A stretch of DNA of 37,745 nucleotides from Bryobacterales bacterium (GTDB lineage: Bacteria > Acidobacteriota > Terriglobia > Bryobacterales > Bryobacteraceae), in the NCBI GenBank assembly GCA_020847975.1, contig JADLBD010000096.1, positions 1-37,745 on the forward strand, read 5' to 3'. Under the pieces are notes generated by a model. That model did not search any database, was not told the DNA's origin, and worked only from the letters and a program-made list of their open reading frames with translations. Of this stretch, positions 15,608-23,717 are shown piece after piece. The translations under genes were made by a program, and so were the position numbers. The stretch's first letter is position 1, and each line of letters begins with the position of its first letter.

Positions 15608-16225
15608 CTAATCCGGCCATACTTCAAAGCGTTTGGTCTGGGGGTCCATGGCGAGAATGGCGCCCGTGCCGATGTCGTAGATCCAGCCGTAGACATCGAG
15701 GTCGCCGCGCTCGACTCTGCGGCGGACGGAGGGGTGAGTGAGGAGATTCTCGATCTGGACCTCGACGTTGAGCTGAGTGAGGACGGGGAGGGCATCCTCG
15801 CCGCTCAAGGAAGGGTAGAGTTGATGGAGGCGGCTGACGGCCTCATCTCCATAGAGGAGCCAGCGGGCGACGGCGGGGATATTCCCGGTCCTATCGGGAT
15901 TCAGGAAGGCACGTACGGCTCCGCAATCGGAGTGGCCGCAAATGATGATTTCGGGGACCTGAAGGACGGTGGCGGCGTATTCGATGCTGGCGGAGACGCC
16001 GACGAGGTCATCGCTGTAGATGGGGACGATGTTGCCGGGATTCCGTTCGACGAAGAGTTCGCCGGCGGTGGTGGAGGTGATGAGGCTGGGGACGACGCGG
16101 GAATCGGCGCAGGTGAGGAAGAGGGCCTTGGGGGCCTGGCATTTGGAGAGGCGGCGGAAGAGGGCCTGTTTGGTGGGGAAGACATGATTGCGAAAGTTGC
16201 GGACACCGTCGCGGAACTGATGCAT
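15608..16225 (-). CDS. Beta-class carbonic anhydrase
   Basis: A 205-residue zinc enzyme interconverting CO2 and bicarbonate. The ligands are Cys39 (TCADSR), His98 and Cys101 (GHSDCGA), and Asp41-Arg43 form the usual catalytic dyad. NPGNIVP and SIEYAATVLQV are family segments. There is no signal peptide, so it is cytosolic. The start is the ATG at 16225; a GATAAT box at 16237-16232 (minus strand) ends 6 nt before it, which would give a leaderless mRNA. It is divergent from the E1 dehydrogenase gene, whose decarboxylation releases CO2, and upstream of truB. The metabolic link with E1 is only suggestive. Confidence 0.95.
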   Translation of the reverse strand: MHQFRDGVRNFRNHVFPTKQALFRRLSKCQAPKALFLTCADSRVVPSLITSTTAGELFVERNPGNIVPIYSDDLVGVSASIEYAATVLQVPEIIICGHSDCGAVRAFLNPDRTGNIPAVARWLLYGDEAVSRLHQLYPSLSGEDALPVLTQLNVEVQIENLLTHPSVRRRVERGDLDVYGWIYDIGTGAILAMDPQTKRFEVWPD

Positions 16226-16291
16226 GATTCTATTATCGGGGAGAGGAAGAGAAAGGCGGAAAAAGCCTTAGCCACCACCGAGTTGTGGGTT

Positions 16292-16297
16292 TATACT
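16292..16297 (+). promoter_or_regulatory. Candidate -10 box of the E1 dehydrogenase gene
   Basis: TATACT at 16292-16297 is followed by GGGG and would start transcription near 16304, about 10 nt before the ATG at 16314. The -35 region (TTAGCC near 16268) is weak. It has the same TATACTGG octamer as at 9388. Confidence 0.4.
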
Positions 16298-16313
16298 GGG
16301 GTTGGCTAGGAAA

Positions 16314-18416
16314 ATGACGGCACTCATGGCAACGGTAGAACCCCACATCCCCACGCCGCATTCGCGGCTGAGCAGCGACGAGCTTCTGCGCGCTTACCAG
16401 ATCATGTTGACGGCCCGGCGGCTGGATGACCGCGAGGTGGTGCTCAAGCGGCAGAACAAGATTTTCTTTCAGATCAGCGGCGCCGGTCATGAGGCGGTGC
16501 AGGTGGCGGTGGGATATCATCTGCGGGCGGGAAAGGATTGGGTGTATCCCTACTACCGGGACCGGGCGTTGTGCCTGACGCTGGGAGTGACGGCGGCGGA
16601 AATGCTGTTGCAAAGCGTTGGGGCGGCCGCGGACCCGGCATCCGGAGGACGGCAGATGCCTTCGCACTGGGGGCACAAGCGGTGGAACATCGTCAGCAGT
16701 TCATCGCCGACCGGAACACAGTTCCTGCAGGCGGCGGGGTGCGCACAAGCCTCGATGTGGCTGGAGGCGGGCGGTGATGACGTTACGCTGGTGTGCGCGG
16801 GCGACGGGACGACGAGCGAGGGGGAGTTTTGGGAATCTTTGAACGTTGCGTGTCTGGGCGGGCTACCGCTGTTGTACCTGATTGAAGACAACGGGTACGC
16901 GATTTCCGTCCCGATTGAGGAGCAGACGGCTGGCGGGAAGATCTCGCGGCTGGCGGCAGGGTTTCCGGATTTGTGGATAGGAGAAGTGGACGGCACGGAC
17001 TTTCTGGCTTCGTATGACGCGGCAGAGGAGGCGGTGGCGTGGTGCCGTGAGCGGAAGGGGCCGGCGCTGCTGCATGCGCACGTGATCCGTCCGTATAGCC
17101 ACTCGCTGTCGGATGATGAGCGGCTATACAAGACGCAACAGGAGCGAAACGCCGAAGCGAAGCGCGATCCGGTGTTCCGCTTTCCGGAGTATCTGATGCG
17201 GGAAGGGATTGCGGACCGGCACAGGCTTCAACTGATAGGTCACGAGGTGGAGATTGAAGTTCAGCAGGCGACCGAGCAGGCGTTGAAGGCGGCGGGGCCG
17301 AAGAAGGACAGCGCTCTTCTGCACTTGTATTCGGAGCGCGTGGACCCGACTTCGGAGCAGTTTGCAGGGAAGGCTGAGTTGAATGGAGAGCCGCGGACGA
17401 TGGTGGATGCGATCAACCAGACGCTGGCGGAGGAGATGCGGCGCAATCCACGGATCGTGGTGTTTGGGGAGGACGTAGCCGATTGCGGAAGGCAGCAGAA
17501 CCTGGCAGAGGTGAAGGGCAAAGGCGGGGTGTTCAAGGCGACGCAGGGACTACAGCGGGAGTTCGGCCAGGCGCGGTGCTTCAACACTCCGCTGGCGGAG
17601 GCGGGGATTGTGGGGCGGGCGATCGGGATGGCGACGAGGGGATTGAAGCCGGTGGCGGAGATCCAGTTCTTCGATTACATCTGGCCGGCGATGATGCAAC
17701 TGCGGAATGAACTGGCGACGATGCGGTGGCGATCGAACGATGCGTTCAGTTGCCCGGCGGTAGTGCGGGTGACGATTGGAGGATATCTGGGCGGCGGGGC
17801 GGTGTACCACAGCCAAAGCGGGGAAGTGGCATTCACGCACATTCCGGGGCTGCGGGTGGTGATGCCGTCGAACGCGATGGATGCCTGCGGACTGCTGCGG
17901 ACGGCGCTGCGGGCGGATGATCCGGTGCTGTTTTTGGAGCACAAGAAGTTGTACCGTGAGCCGTACAATCGCTGGCCGCATCCGGGGGTGGATTTCACGA
18001 TTCCCTTCGGGAAGGCGCGGATCGTGCGGCCGGGGGAGAACCTGACGATTGTGACGTACGGGGCGCTGGTGCAGAAGTCGATGCTGGCGGCGGCGGAGTT
18101 GGTGAAGAAAAATCCGGCGTGGACGATTGAGGTGATGGACCTGCGGACGCTGGCTCCCTATGATTGGGAAGCGATCGTGGGGAGCGTGCGGCGGACGAAC
18201 CGGGTGTTGATTGTGCATGAGGATGTGTTGAGCTTCGGGTACGGGGCGGAGATGGCGGCGCGGATTGCGGACGAGTTGTTCGCGGAGTTGGATGCGCCGG
18301 TGGGGCGAGTGGCGGCGCTCGATACGTGGGTGGCGTATCACCCTTCGATGGAAGATGTGATTTTGCCGCAGGTGGAGGATGTGGCGCGGGAGGCGGAGCG
18401 GCTGCTGCGGTATTGA
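16314..18416 (+). CDS. Alpha-ketoacid dehydrogenase E1, fused alpha and beta subunits
   Basis: A 700-residue thiamine-diphosphate enzyme carrying both E1 halves in one chain. The alpha-like part (about 1-345) has [15 protein letters not shown] and the TPP motif [11 protein letters not shown]...EDNGYAIS. The beta-like part (about 365-700) has [43 protein letters not shown] and the [10 protein letters not shown]-terminal domain. It would decarboxylate a branched-chain or pyruvate-type 2-oxoacid and pass the acyl group to E2 lipoate. Similar fused E1 proteins are annotated as 2-oxoisovalerate dehydrogenase or dehydrogenase E1 component. The ATG at 16314 is preferred over TTG 16302. No E2 or E3 gene is adjacent. 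Confidence 0.93.
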   Translation: MTALMATVEPHIPTPHSRLSSDELLRAYQIMLTARRLDDREVVLKRQNKIFFQISGAGHEAVQVAVGYHLRAGKDWVYPYYRDRALCLTLGVTAAEMLLQSVGAAADPASGGRQMPSHWGHKRWNIVSSSSPTGTQFLQAAGCAQASMWLEAGGDDVTLVCAGDGTTSEGEFWESLNVACLGGLPLLYLIEDNGYAISVPIEEQTAGGKISRLAAGFPDLWIGEVDGTDFLASYDAAEEAVAWCRERKGPALLHAHVIRPYSHSLSDDERLYKTQQERNAEAKRDPVFRFPEYLMREGIADRHRLQLIGHEVEIEVQQATEQALKAAGPKKDSALLHLYSERVDPTSEQFAGKAELNGEPRTMVDAINQTLAEEMRRNPRIVVFGEDVADCGRQQNLAEVKGKGGVFKATQGLQREFGQARCFNTPLAEAGIVGRAIGMATRGLKPVAEIQFFDYIWPAMMQLRNELATMRWRSNDAFSCPAVVRVTIGGYLGGGAVYHSQSGEVAFTHIPGLRVVMPSNAMDACGLLRTALRADDPVLFLEHKKLYREPYNRWPHPGVDFTIPFGKARIVRPGENLTIVTYGALVQKSMLAAAELVKKNPAWTIEVMDLRTLAPYDWEAIVGSVRRTNRVLIVHEDVLSFGYGAEMAARIADELFAELDAPVGRVAALDTWVAYHPSMEDVILPQVEDVAREAERLLRY

Positions 18417-18432
18417 CTCATTTCGCTTGGCT

Positions 18433-18460
18433 AGGAGTCGGGAGGCAGGAGTCGGGAGTC
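18433..18460. repeat. Tandem 14-nt direct repeat
   Basis: AGGAGTCGGGAGGC is followed at once by AGGAGTCGGGAGTC (13 of 14 identical) in the gap between the convergent ends of the E1 gene and the 128-residue gene. Similar GGAGTCGGG runs occur as intergenic repeats in related genomes; the function is unknown. Confidence 0.55.
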
Positions 18461-18512
18461 AGCGACGGATTCTCTCTCCCTTCTTCCCGGTGGATTCAAC
18501 AACGGCCAGGGA

Positions 18513-18899
18513 CTACTGCTGAAGCAGTTCGCGCACTCGAGCAAACCGTAACAGCTCTTCAGCACCGAGCACAGGATTCTCCAGCCAGGGTTCTTCATCG
18601 ACCTCGTCAAGGTCTTCATCGAACTCATGATCTTGTTGAGCGAGGTACTTCGTCAGTTCCAGGCATTTGAGGTATTCGCGGATCTCGCCGGCGGAAAAGA
18701 GCCGCCGGATCCCGGCGATGAATGCCGGTAATTCACCGGCGAACGCCTCATCCCGCTCCGCGGCCGCCACGAAAGTGAACAGCTTCTCGCCGACCAGGTA
18801 ATCGAGAGCGTCTTGCAACCCGAAGCGCTCGCGAATGCCCTCGGCCGCCTCACATTGCTCGATCCAGATCTTGTGGAATTCGATAGACTGACCTGCCAT
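18513..18899 (-). CDS. Conserved small protein of unknown function
   Basis: A 128-residue soluble, helical, acidic protein starting MAGQSIEFHKIWIEQCEAAEGIRERFG and ending in helices after a very acidic patch (HEFDEDLDEVDEEPW). I recall similar uncharacterised proteins of about 130 residues with the EFHKxWIEQCEAA start in several phyla, but no function. It is preceded by 16 bp after the PKD-domain gene and reads in the same direction, so it is probably co-transcribed. The base composition is more C-rich on the + strand than in its neighbours. Met27 of the longer frame is used as start because the upstream codons overlap the preceding gene. Confidence 0.75.
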   Translation of the reverse strand: MAGQSIEFHKIWIEQCEAAEGIRERFGLQDALDYLVGEKLFTFVAAAERDEAFAGELPAFIAGIRRLFSAGEIREYLKCLELTKYLAQQDHEFDEDLDEVDEEPWLENPVLGAEELLRFARVRELLQQ

Positions 18900-18915
18900 A
18901 CGTGAACACACGGAC

Positions 18916-19983
18916 TTATCGCAGCACGACATCCCAGACTTTCGCGCGGCGGGACTTGCCTTTGGGGCCTTCGACATCGAGGATGACGATGTATTCGCCG
19001 CCCTTTGTGTATTGATGGATGGGATGCTGATCGGTGGAGTGGGCGCCGTCGCCGAAGTCCCAGCGCCAGGAGGTGATTTCGCCGGCGGAGAGGTCGTGGA
19101 AGGCGACGAGGCGGCGGTCGAGGTCGATGACCTGGAAGGACCAGTCGGCGTCGATGGGCTTACGGAGGCCGGGTTCGATGGGCATGAGGCGGAAGGCGAC
19201 GAGGTCGGAGGCGTTGCCGTACATGCTGGTTTTGTGGGAGAGGTTCCAGAAGCCGCGGTAGGATTTGGCGTTTTCGTCGTCGTAGTCGAGGACGGACCAG
19301 CTCATGCCGATGATCTTGTTTTCCGAGAGTTGTGATTCGACGGAGCGCCGGGGGCCTTCATAGGCGGCGTAGTCGAAGGGAGTGATGAAGAATTCGAGGA
19401 TGAGCTTGCCGCTCTGGCCGTGGCGGAAGTTGTACTTGTAGGCGGCGTTGGCATAGGGGAGATGTTTGATCCAGGGCTGGCAGCCCCAGACCATGGTCCA
19501 GTCCTTGCCATCGGCGGGGGTGAAGATGTGGTAGTTCTGGGCGTGGACGCCGTGGAGGGAGAAGTGGGCCTGGTCCTTTAGAACATCGGTGCTTGGATGC
19601 ATCGGCTCGATGAAGGGGCCGCCGGAGAGATCGCCATCGACGACGAGTTCGAAGATGTCGTTGTGAAGGCCGGTGCTCTTGAAGTCCCAGTAGTTGTCAT
19701 AGGCCTCGTAGAGGAAATAGAGGCGGTTCTCGCCTTTCACCCAGCCGACTTTCACTTTGACGTCGAGGTCCTTGCGGTCGAGCGGAGTGTTGTTGACGGT
19801 GTCTTTCAGTTGGTCGATGCCGATGGAGTAGGAGTCGGGAACGATGTCCCAATCCGAGGTGTCAGCGTCGATACGGGGGATCTTGTCAGCAGGGAACTGG
19901 AAGACCTTGAATACCACGCCGGGGCGTTCGAGGGCGAAGGCGGGGAGAGCGGAAAAGAGGAGGAAGAAAGTAGCGAGGCGCAT
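18916..19983 (-). CDS. Secreted protein with CBM9-like and PKD domains
   Basis: A 355-residue exported protein. The signal peptide is at about 1-17 (MRLATFFLLFSALPAFA). A beta-sandwich resembling family 9 carbohydrate-binding modules covers about 35-265 (IDADTSDWDIVPDS, LYFLYEAYDNYWDF, DIFELVVDGDLSGG). A PKD domain follows at about 280-355 (WRWDFGDGAHSTDQHPIHQY...YIVILDV). No catalytic motif is seen, so it is likely a glycan-binding or scaffold protein at the cell surface. TACAAT at 19999-19994 (minus strand), 10 nt before the ATG, gives it a possible promoter of its own, though it also sits 35 bp after the DUF4832 gene. The CBM9 assignment is from overall pattern and less sure than PKD. Confidence 0.82.
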   Translation of the reverse strand: MRLATFFLLFSALPAFALERPGVVFKVFQFPADKIPRIDADTSDWDIVPDSYSIGIDQLKDTVNNTPLDRKDLDVKVKVGWVKGENRLYFLYEAYDNYWDFKSTGLHNDIFELVVDGDLSGGPFIEPMHPSTDVLKDQAHFSLHGVHAQNYHIFTPADGKDWTMVWGCQPWIKHLPYANAAYKYNFRHGQSGKLILEFFITPFDYAAYEGPRRSVESQLSENKIIGMSWSVLDYDDENAKSYRGFWNLSHKTSMYGNASDLVAFRLMPIEPGLRKPIDADWSFQVIDLDRRLVAFHDLSAGEITSWRWDFGDGAHSTDQHPIHQYTKGGEYIVILDVEGPKGKSRRAKVWDVVLR

Positions 19984-20018
19984 GGATAGAGGTATTGTAG
20001 GCGATTCCGGATCTCCGG

Positions 20019-21407
20019 CTATTCCTGGACGCGGACGTTACCCATTGCATACCAGCCATCCGGATCCGCGCCCTCAATGGCGAGCTTGACTTTGGGCCGG
20101 CGCGTGTCCGGATCGACAATGCCGAGGGAAAGCTCGTAATCGCCGGCAGGCATGTCCGCCGGCACGAACACGGCATTGTCGTAGAGATTGTCGCCGGGCA
20201 GCCAGCGGCGGATGTCGGCATCGGTAAGCAGCACGGTCTCGCGCCCGGCTCCCTTCAGCCGGAGCGCGAGGGGAAACTGCCGGTAGCACGGGGCGACGCC
20301 TTTGTTTTCCCACCAGGACGTGAACGCGAGCCTGCCCTGCGGGCGCACGCGCGGGGGATAGGTGAATTTTCGCAATACGAAGCGATAGCCCATTTTCTTC
20401 AGCCAGCGTTCCACCTGCGGCCGCCACTCCGCGGGAACAGCCGACGATTTGCCGTTGAAGGACGAGATGTGCCATTTGAGCGACTGGTCGATGATGTAGT
20501 CGACATCCCAGCCCTTGTTCATCCAGTGCTGCATGACCCAGCAGACTTCGAAGGTGACCGGCGCCTGCTTCCAGGCGTCGTGCATGCCGAAGTTGATGAT
20601 GGCCTGCGGATAGTAGTCCTGCATGTGCGACCACTGGGGGTTGCTGAACCCGCCCATGTCGCCGAGACAATCGACCCGCCAGCCCACCGGGCGTTTCGAG
20701 ATGCCGTATTTGTTCGTTTTCTCGTCGGTGAGCAGCATCACGAGCGGCGTTTTGTGGAAGGCATCGAGGTAGCTATCGATGAGGGCTTCGCGGGTGGGTT
20801 CGGTCAGGTCGGCCGAGCCGGCTCCCTCGCCCCAGGCTCCGACGATGGCCATGTCCACGCTCTCGAGGTCCGGGCTGCCGTCGTAGCGCTTACCGAGTTC
20901 GCGAATCATTTTGCCGAAGTGGCCGGCGTAGCGCGGGTCCTCGGGATTGGTGCGCCATTTGGCTACGGTCAAGTTCTTCGATTCGTCGCCGAGCATGGCG
21001 CGGTACCAGTCCGGCACGTCGTTGTCAGGGCCGGTTCCGTAAGGGGCGATGCGCAGCATGAGGGTCTGCTTGCGCGAGCGCGCCGTCTTGAGGGCGGTGT
21101 CGAGCAGGTCCCAGCGGTACTTGCCTTTCTCGGGTTCGATGAATTTCCAGTAGACGCGGAAGTAGGCGATCGTGGTCGCGGGGTGGTTCCTGTTTTCGAG
21201 CGAGCCTTTGTACTCCTGGTAGACGATGGGGTACCCTTCCGTCCACTTGAGGCCCTGGTTCAGTTCGTCGCCGTTGAAGCGCTGAAAGGTCATGAAGCCG
21301 ATGCCGGGATTGAGGAGCACATCGCCGATTTCCTTCGGGCGCACGATGACGTCCTGGGCGCACAGCGAAGCGTAGAGAAACGGCAGCAGGAAAATGGTTC
21401 GATTCAT
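20019..21407 (-). CDS. Secreted DUF4832-family glycosidase-like protein
   Basis: A 462-residue exported protein with a signal peptide (about 1-17, LLPFLYASLCAQ). The first two-thirds look like a TIM barrel of the GH42/GH5-like clan (NPGIGFMTFQRF, YFRVYWKFIEPEKGKYRWD, LMLRIAPYG, MAIVGAWGEGAG with candidate acid Glu). A C-terminal beta-sandwich (about 360-460) contains TSWWENKGVAPCYRQFPLALRLKG, typical of DUF4832. The enzymatic activity of this family is not established as far as I know; a glycosidase role is inferred. A TACAAT box lies 11 nt before the ATG. Base skew over this gene differs from its neighbours (C slightly exceeds G on the + strand), hinting at a separate origin. Confidence 0.82.
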   Translation of the reverse strand: MNRTIFLLPFLYASLCAQDVIVRPKEIGDVLLNPGIGFMTFQRFNGDELNQGLKWTEGYPIVYQEYKGSLENRNHPATTIAYFRVYWKFIEPEKGKYRWDLLDTALKTARSRKQTLMLRIAPYGTGPDNDVPDWYRAMLGDESKNLTVAKWRTNPEDPRYAGHFGKMIRELGKRYDGSPDLESVDMAIVGAWGEGAGSADLTEPTREALIDSYLDAFHKTPLVMLLTDEKTNKYGISKRPVGWRVDCLGDMGGFSNPQWSHMQDYYPQAIINFGMHDAWKQAPVTFEVCWVMQHWMNKGWDVDYIIDQSLKWHISSFNGKSSAVPAEWRPQVERWLKKMGYRFVLRKFTYPPRVRPQGRLAFTSWWENKGVAPCYRQFPLALRLKGAGRETVLLTDADIRRWLPGDNLYDNAVFVPADMPAGDYELSLGIVDPDTRRPKVKLAIEGADPDGWYAMGNVRVQE

Positions 21408-21442
21408 GGCAATTCGCTATTGTATCGGAGGCCCTGGGAGGT

Positions 21443-22882
21443 TCATTTTCCCGCCGCCCAGAGGATGGCGTTGTGGACGAGTTGACGGTAGCTGGGATGG
21501 AGGTGGGCTTCGGGGCCGTGGCCGAGTTGGATGACGACGACTCTCGATTTATCGTAGGGGCTGATCCAGGCGAGCGGGCCGTCGCTGGTGGGGTTTGTGG
21601 TTTCCAGCAGAACCTGCGCCTTTTTCGAGATCCACATGTGCTTGTAGGTTTCATCGTGGATCCACATGGGCGGGATGCCGCGAAGGATGGGGTGGCTGCC
21701 TACGGGCCTCGCGTCGATGTCGACATCGTGAAGGAAGGTGGAGGCGGGCTGACCGCCGCCGGGCTTTTCGAGGTAGCGGCCGGCCATGACGTCGCGCCAC
21801 CACCATTCCCAGGAGTTGAAGTCCATGAGGGCGTGGTGAAGGACGACGAGTCCTTTGCCGGATTCGAGGAATTGGGTGAGGTTGCGGCGCTGGTCTTCGG
21901 GGACATCCTGGACCATGTCATAAAGGACAAGGACGTCGGTATTTTTGCGCAGGTCGCCGCGATAGGCGACGGGGTGCGGGTTGACGGTGACGCGAATTGC
22001 CGGGTTGTTGTCGAAGACAGAGTAGAAACCGGGGTCGTGGCTGTGGCCTCCGGTGACGAGGGTGACGCGGACGGGAGGTTCGGGAGCGGCTTTTGCGGCG
22101 GGAGCGGCTCCGGCAGCCCAGAGGACGGCGCGCGTAAACATGGCGGTGAAGCCGGGAGCGGAGAGGGCGGCTGTGTCGTGGCCGAGGGCAGTGTAGAAGA
22201 CGCGGCCGGCGCCGAAGGATGTGGTCCAGGCGATGGGTTCGTTTTTGCCGGTACCGTTTTGTTCGGGCGCGTCGTAAGCGGCGGCGAGCAGGTGGACGCC
22301 GGGCGCGACGCGGAGGTTGTGATAGAGTTCGTCGGAGATGGTGAAGCCGGGATCGAGGCCTTCGGTGATGGGGTGGGTTCGGTCAGTAAATTGGACACGG
22401 AAGAGGTGGCGCTTGCCGTGGCCGCTCTTCGGCGCCTCATCGGACCAGCGGGCTCCGATGATTTGTGCGTAGGCAGGCCATGGGGGCTCATGAATGCCTG
22501 TACGGACGTGCTTATCGCCGAGGATTTCCATGTCACCGAAGGCGTAGGCGGCGGCGTGTGTAGCGACCAGTCCTTTGCCGGAGCGGAGGAAGGCTTCGAC
22601 GGCCTGTTCGGCGGAAGGACTCCAGCGGGGGCCATTGTAATCGGAGACGAGGACCTGGTAAGGCTCGAGCGCGGCCGCGTTGAGGGCCGTGGGCTCTTCC
22701 GTGATGCGGACATCGAAGCGGCCGGTAGATTCCAGGAGTTGCGCGAGGAATGGCGTTGTCGAGCGCCAATCGTGGTTGTTGCGTCCGGAGAGGATGAGGA
22801 CGCGTATCTTGCCGGGGGCGAAGAAATGGGATGGCTCGGCGGCAGTAGCGGCGGCGGCGAGCAGGCTAATGAGAATGCGCAT
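21443..22882 (-). CDS. Tandem ThuA-domain secreted protein
   Basis: A 479-residue exported protein with two ThuA (glutamine-amidotransferase-like fold) domains in one chain. It has a signal peptide at about 1-15; the first ThuA covers about 25-265 (VLILSGRNNHDW, DYNGPRWS, GKGLVATHAAAYAFGD, GRVFYTALGHD). The second covers about 285-478 (VTLVTGGHSHDPGFY, VLVLYDMVQDVP, GKGLVVLHHAL, VVVIQLGHGPEAHLHPSY). ThuA proteins act in 3-keto-sugar pathways such as trehalose use, next to Gfo/Idh-type dehydrogenases (ThuB), which matches this neighbourhood. The start is ATG 22882, overlapping the end of the isomerase gene by 17 bp, so translation is probably coupled. The substrate is unknown. Confidence 0.88.
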   Translation of the reverse strand: MRILISLLAAAATAAEPSHFFAPGKIRVLILSGRNNHDWRSTTPFLAQLLESTGRFDVRITEEPTALNAAALEPYQVLVSDYNGPRWSPSAEQAVEAFLRSGKGLVATHAAAYAFGDMEILGDKHVRTGIHEPPWPAYAQIIGARWSDEAPKSGHGKRHLFRVQFTDRTHPITEGLDPGFTISDELYHNLRVAPGVHLLAAAYDAPEQNGTGKNEPIAWTTSFGAGRVFYTALGHDTAALSAPGFTAMFTRAVLWAAGAAPAAKAAPEPPVRVTLVTGGHSHDPGFYSVFDNNPAIRVTVNPHPVAYRGDLRKNTDVLVLYDMVQDVPEDQRRNLTQFLESGKGLVVLHHALMDFNSWEWWWRDVMAGRYLEKPGGGQPASTFLHDVDIDARPVGSHPILRGIPPMWIHDETYKHMWISKKAQVLLETTNPTSDGPLAWISPYDKSRVVVIQLGHGPEAHLHPSYRQLVHNAILWAAGK

Positions 22883-23717
22883 GGTGGGGCTCCGGTTCGG
22901 CGGCAAGGAGGGCTTCAAGGTGAGCGCGGCTACGGGCGGCCTGGTCAGGTGTGCCGCATTCGACGGAGAGCACGCCGGTGTACCCGGCTTCGCGCAGGAT
23001 GCGAATGACGCGGCTCCAATCGATGACCCCATCGCCGCAGGCGCAGCCGACCGGCGTGCCCGTGACTTTGCCTTTTTCGGCTTCGGACATGCGGATGCTG
23101 ATGTCCTTGGCGTGGACGTGGACCACCAGATGGGCGACGGCGGCGAGGCTGTCGTAGGGATCTTCGCCGCCGAGGTAGGCGTTGCCGGTGTCGTAATTGA
23201 CGCGGAGGAAGGGGGAATCGACGAGAGTGGCGATGCGGAGGAGGCCCTGTGTGGTTTTGGAGATGCTCTGGTGCGGCTCGATTCCGACGAAGATTCCGTA
23301 GCGTTCGGCGGTACGGAGGACGGTGGCGAGGGTGTACTTCATGACGCCGAAGGCTTCTTCGAGCGGCACCCAGGGGGGGCGGATGCCTTCGTCGGTGTTG
23401 ACGACGGGCGCGCCGAGGGCGTGGGCGAAGCGGATGGCCTTTTGGAGATAGGGCACGGAGATTTCGGGCCGCATAAGGGGGCAGTGGGCGCTGAGGCCGG
23501 AAGCGCGAACCTGGTTGGCTTCGAGAATGTCGCGGATTTCGAGCGGGTCCTCATCCATGGAGACGGAGTGGAAATATCCGGCTTCGCTCAGCAGTTCACG
23601 GCCATTGTGGACCATGGGTTCAACGAAGCGGTAGCCGATGGCGGCGGCGCGGGCCACGCCTTCGGCGAAGGGTTTGTCTTCGCAGCGGATGAATTCGAGG
23701 TTGATGCCGGTGTTCAC
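22866..23717 (-). CDS. TIM-barrel sugar phosphate isomerase/epimerase
   Basis: A 283-residue protein of the xylose isomerase-like/AP endonuclease 2 barrel family. Metal-site strands are visible: FVGIEPHQS (Glu), VNYDTGNAYLGGEDP (Asp), VVHVHAKDI (His and Asp) and SVECG (Glu). There is no signal peptide, so it is probably cytosolic, acting on a sugar or keto-sugar; in 3-keto-glycan pathways such proteins serve as isomerases or lyases. The GTG at 23717 is used as start because it forms a GTGA 4-bp overlap with the stop of the upstream Gfo/Idh gene. The longer reading frame to 23846 is just shadow of that gene. It is the second member of a coupled three-gene unit. Confidence 0.88.
   Translation of the reverse strand: MNTGINLEFIRCEDKPFAEGVARAAAIGYRFVEPMVHNGRELLSEAGYFHSVSMDEDPLEIRDILEANQVRASGLSAHCPLMRPEISVPYLQKAIRFAHALGAPVVNTDEGIRPPWVPLEEAFGVMKYTLATVLRTAERYGIFVGIEPHQSISKTTQGLLRIATLVDSPFLRVNYDTGNAYLGGEDPYDSLAAVAHLVVHVHAKDISIRMSEAEKGKVTGTPVGCACGDGVIDWSRVIRILREAGYTGVLSVECGTPDQAARSRAHLEALLAAEPEPHHAHSH

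Noticed and set aside
18431..18465. CRISPR-like repeat
   Set aside because: Only two adjacent 14-nt copies without spacers; it is a short tandem repeat.
21473..23008. 511-codon open frame on the + strand opposite the ThuA and isomerase genes
   Set aside because: Its translation is low-complexity Gly/Glu/Asp/Val-rich, as expected from the reverse of high-GC codons. The minus strand carries clear families with signal peptide and motifs.
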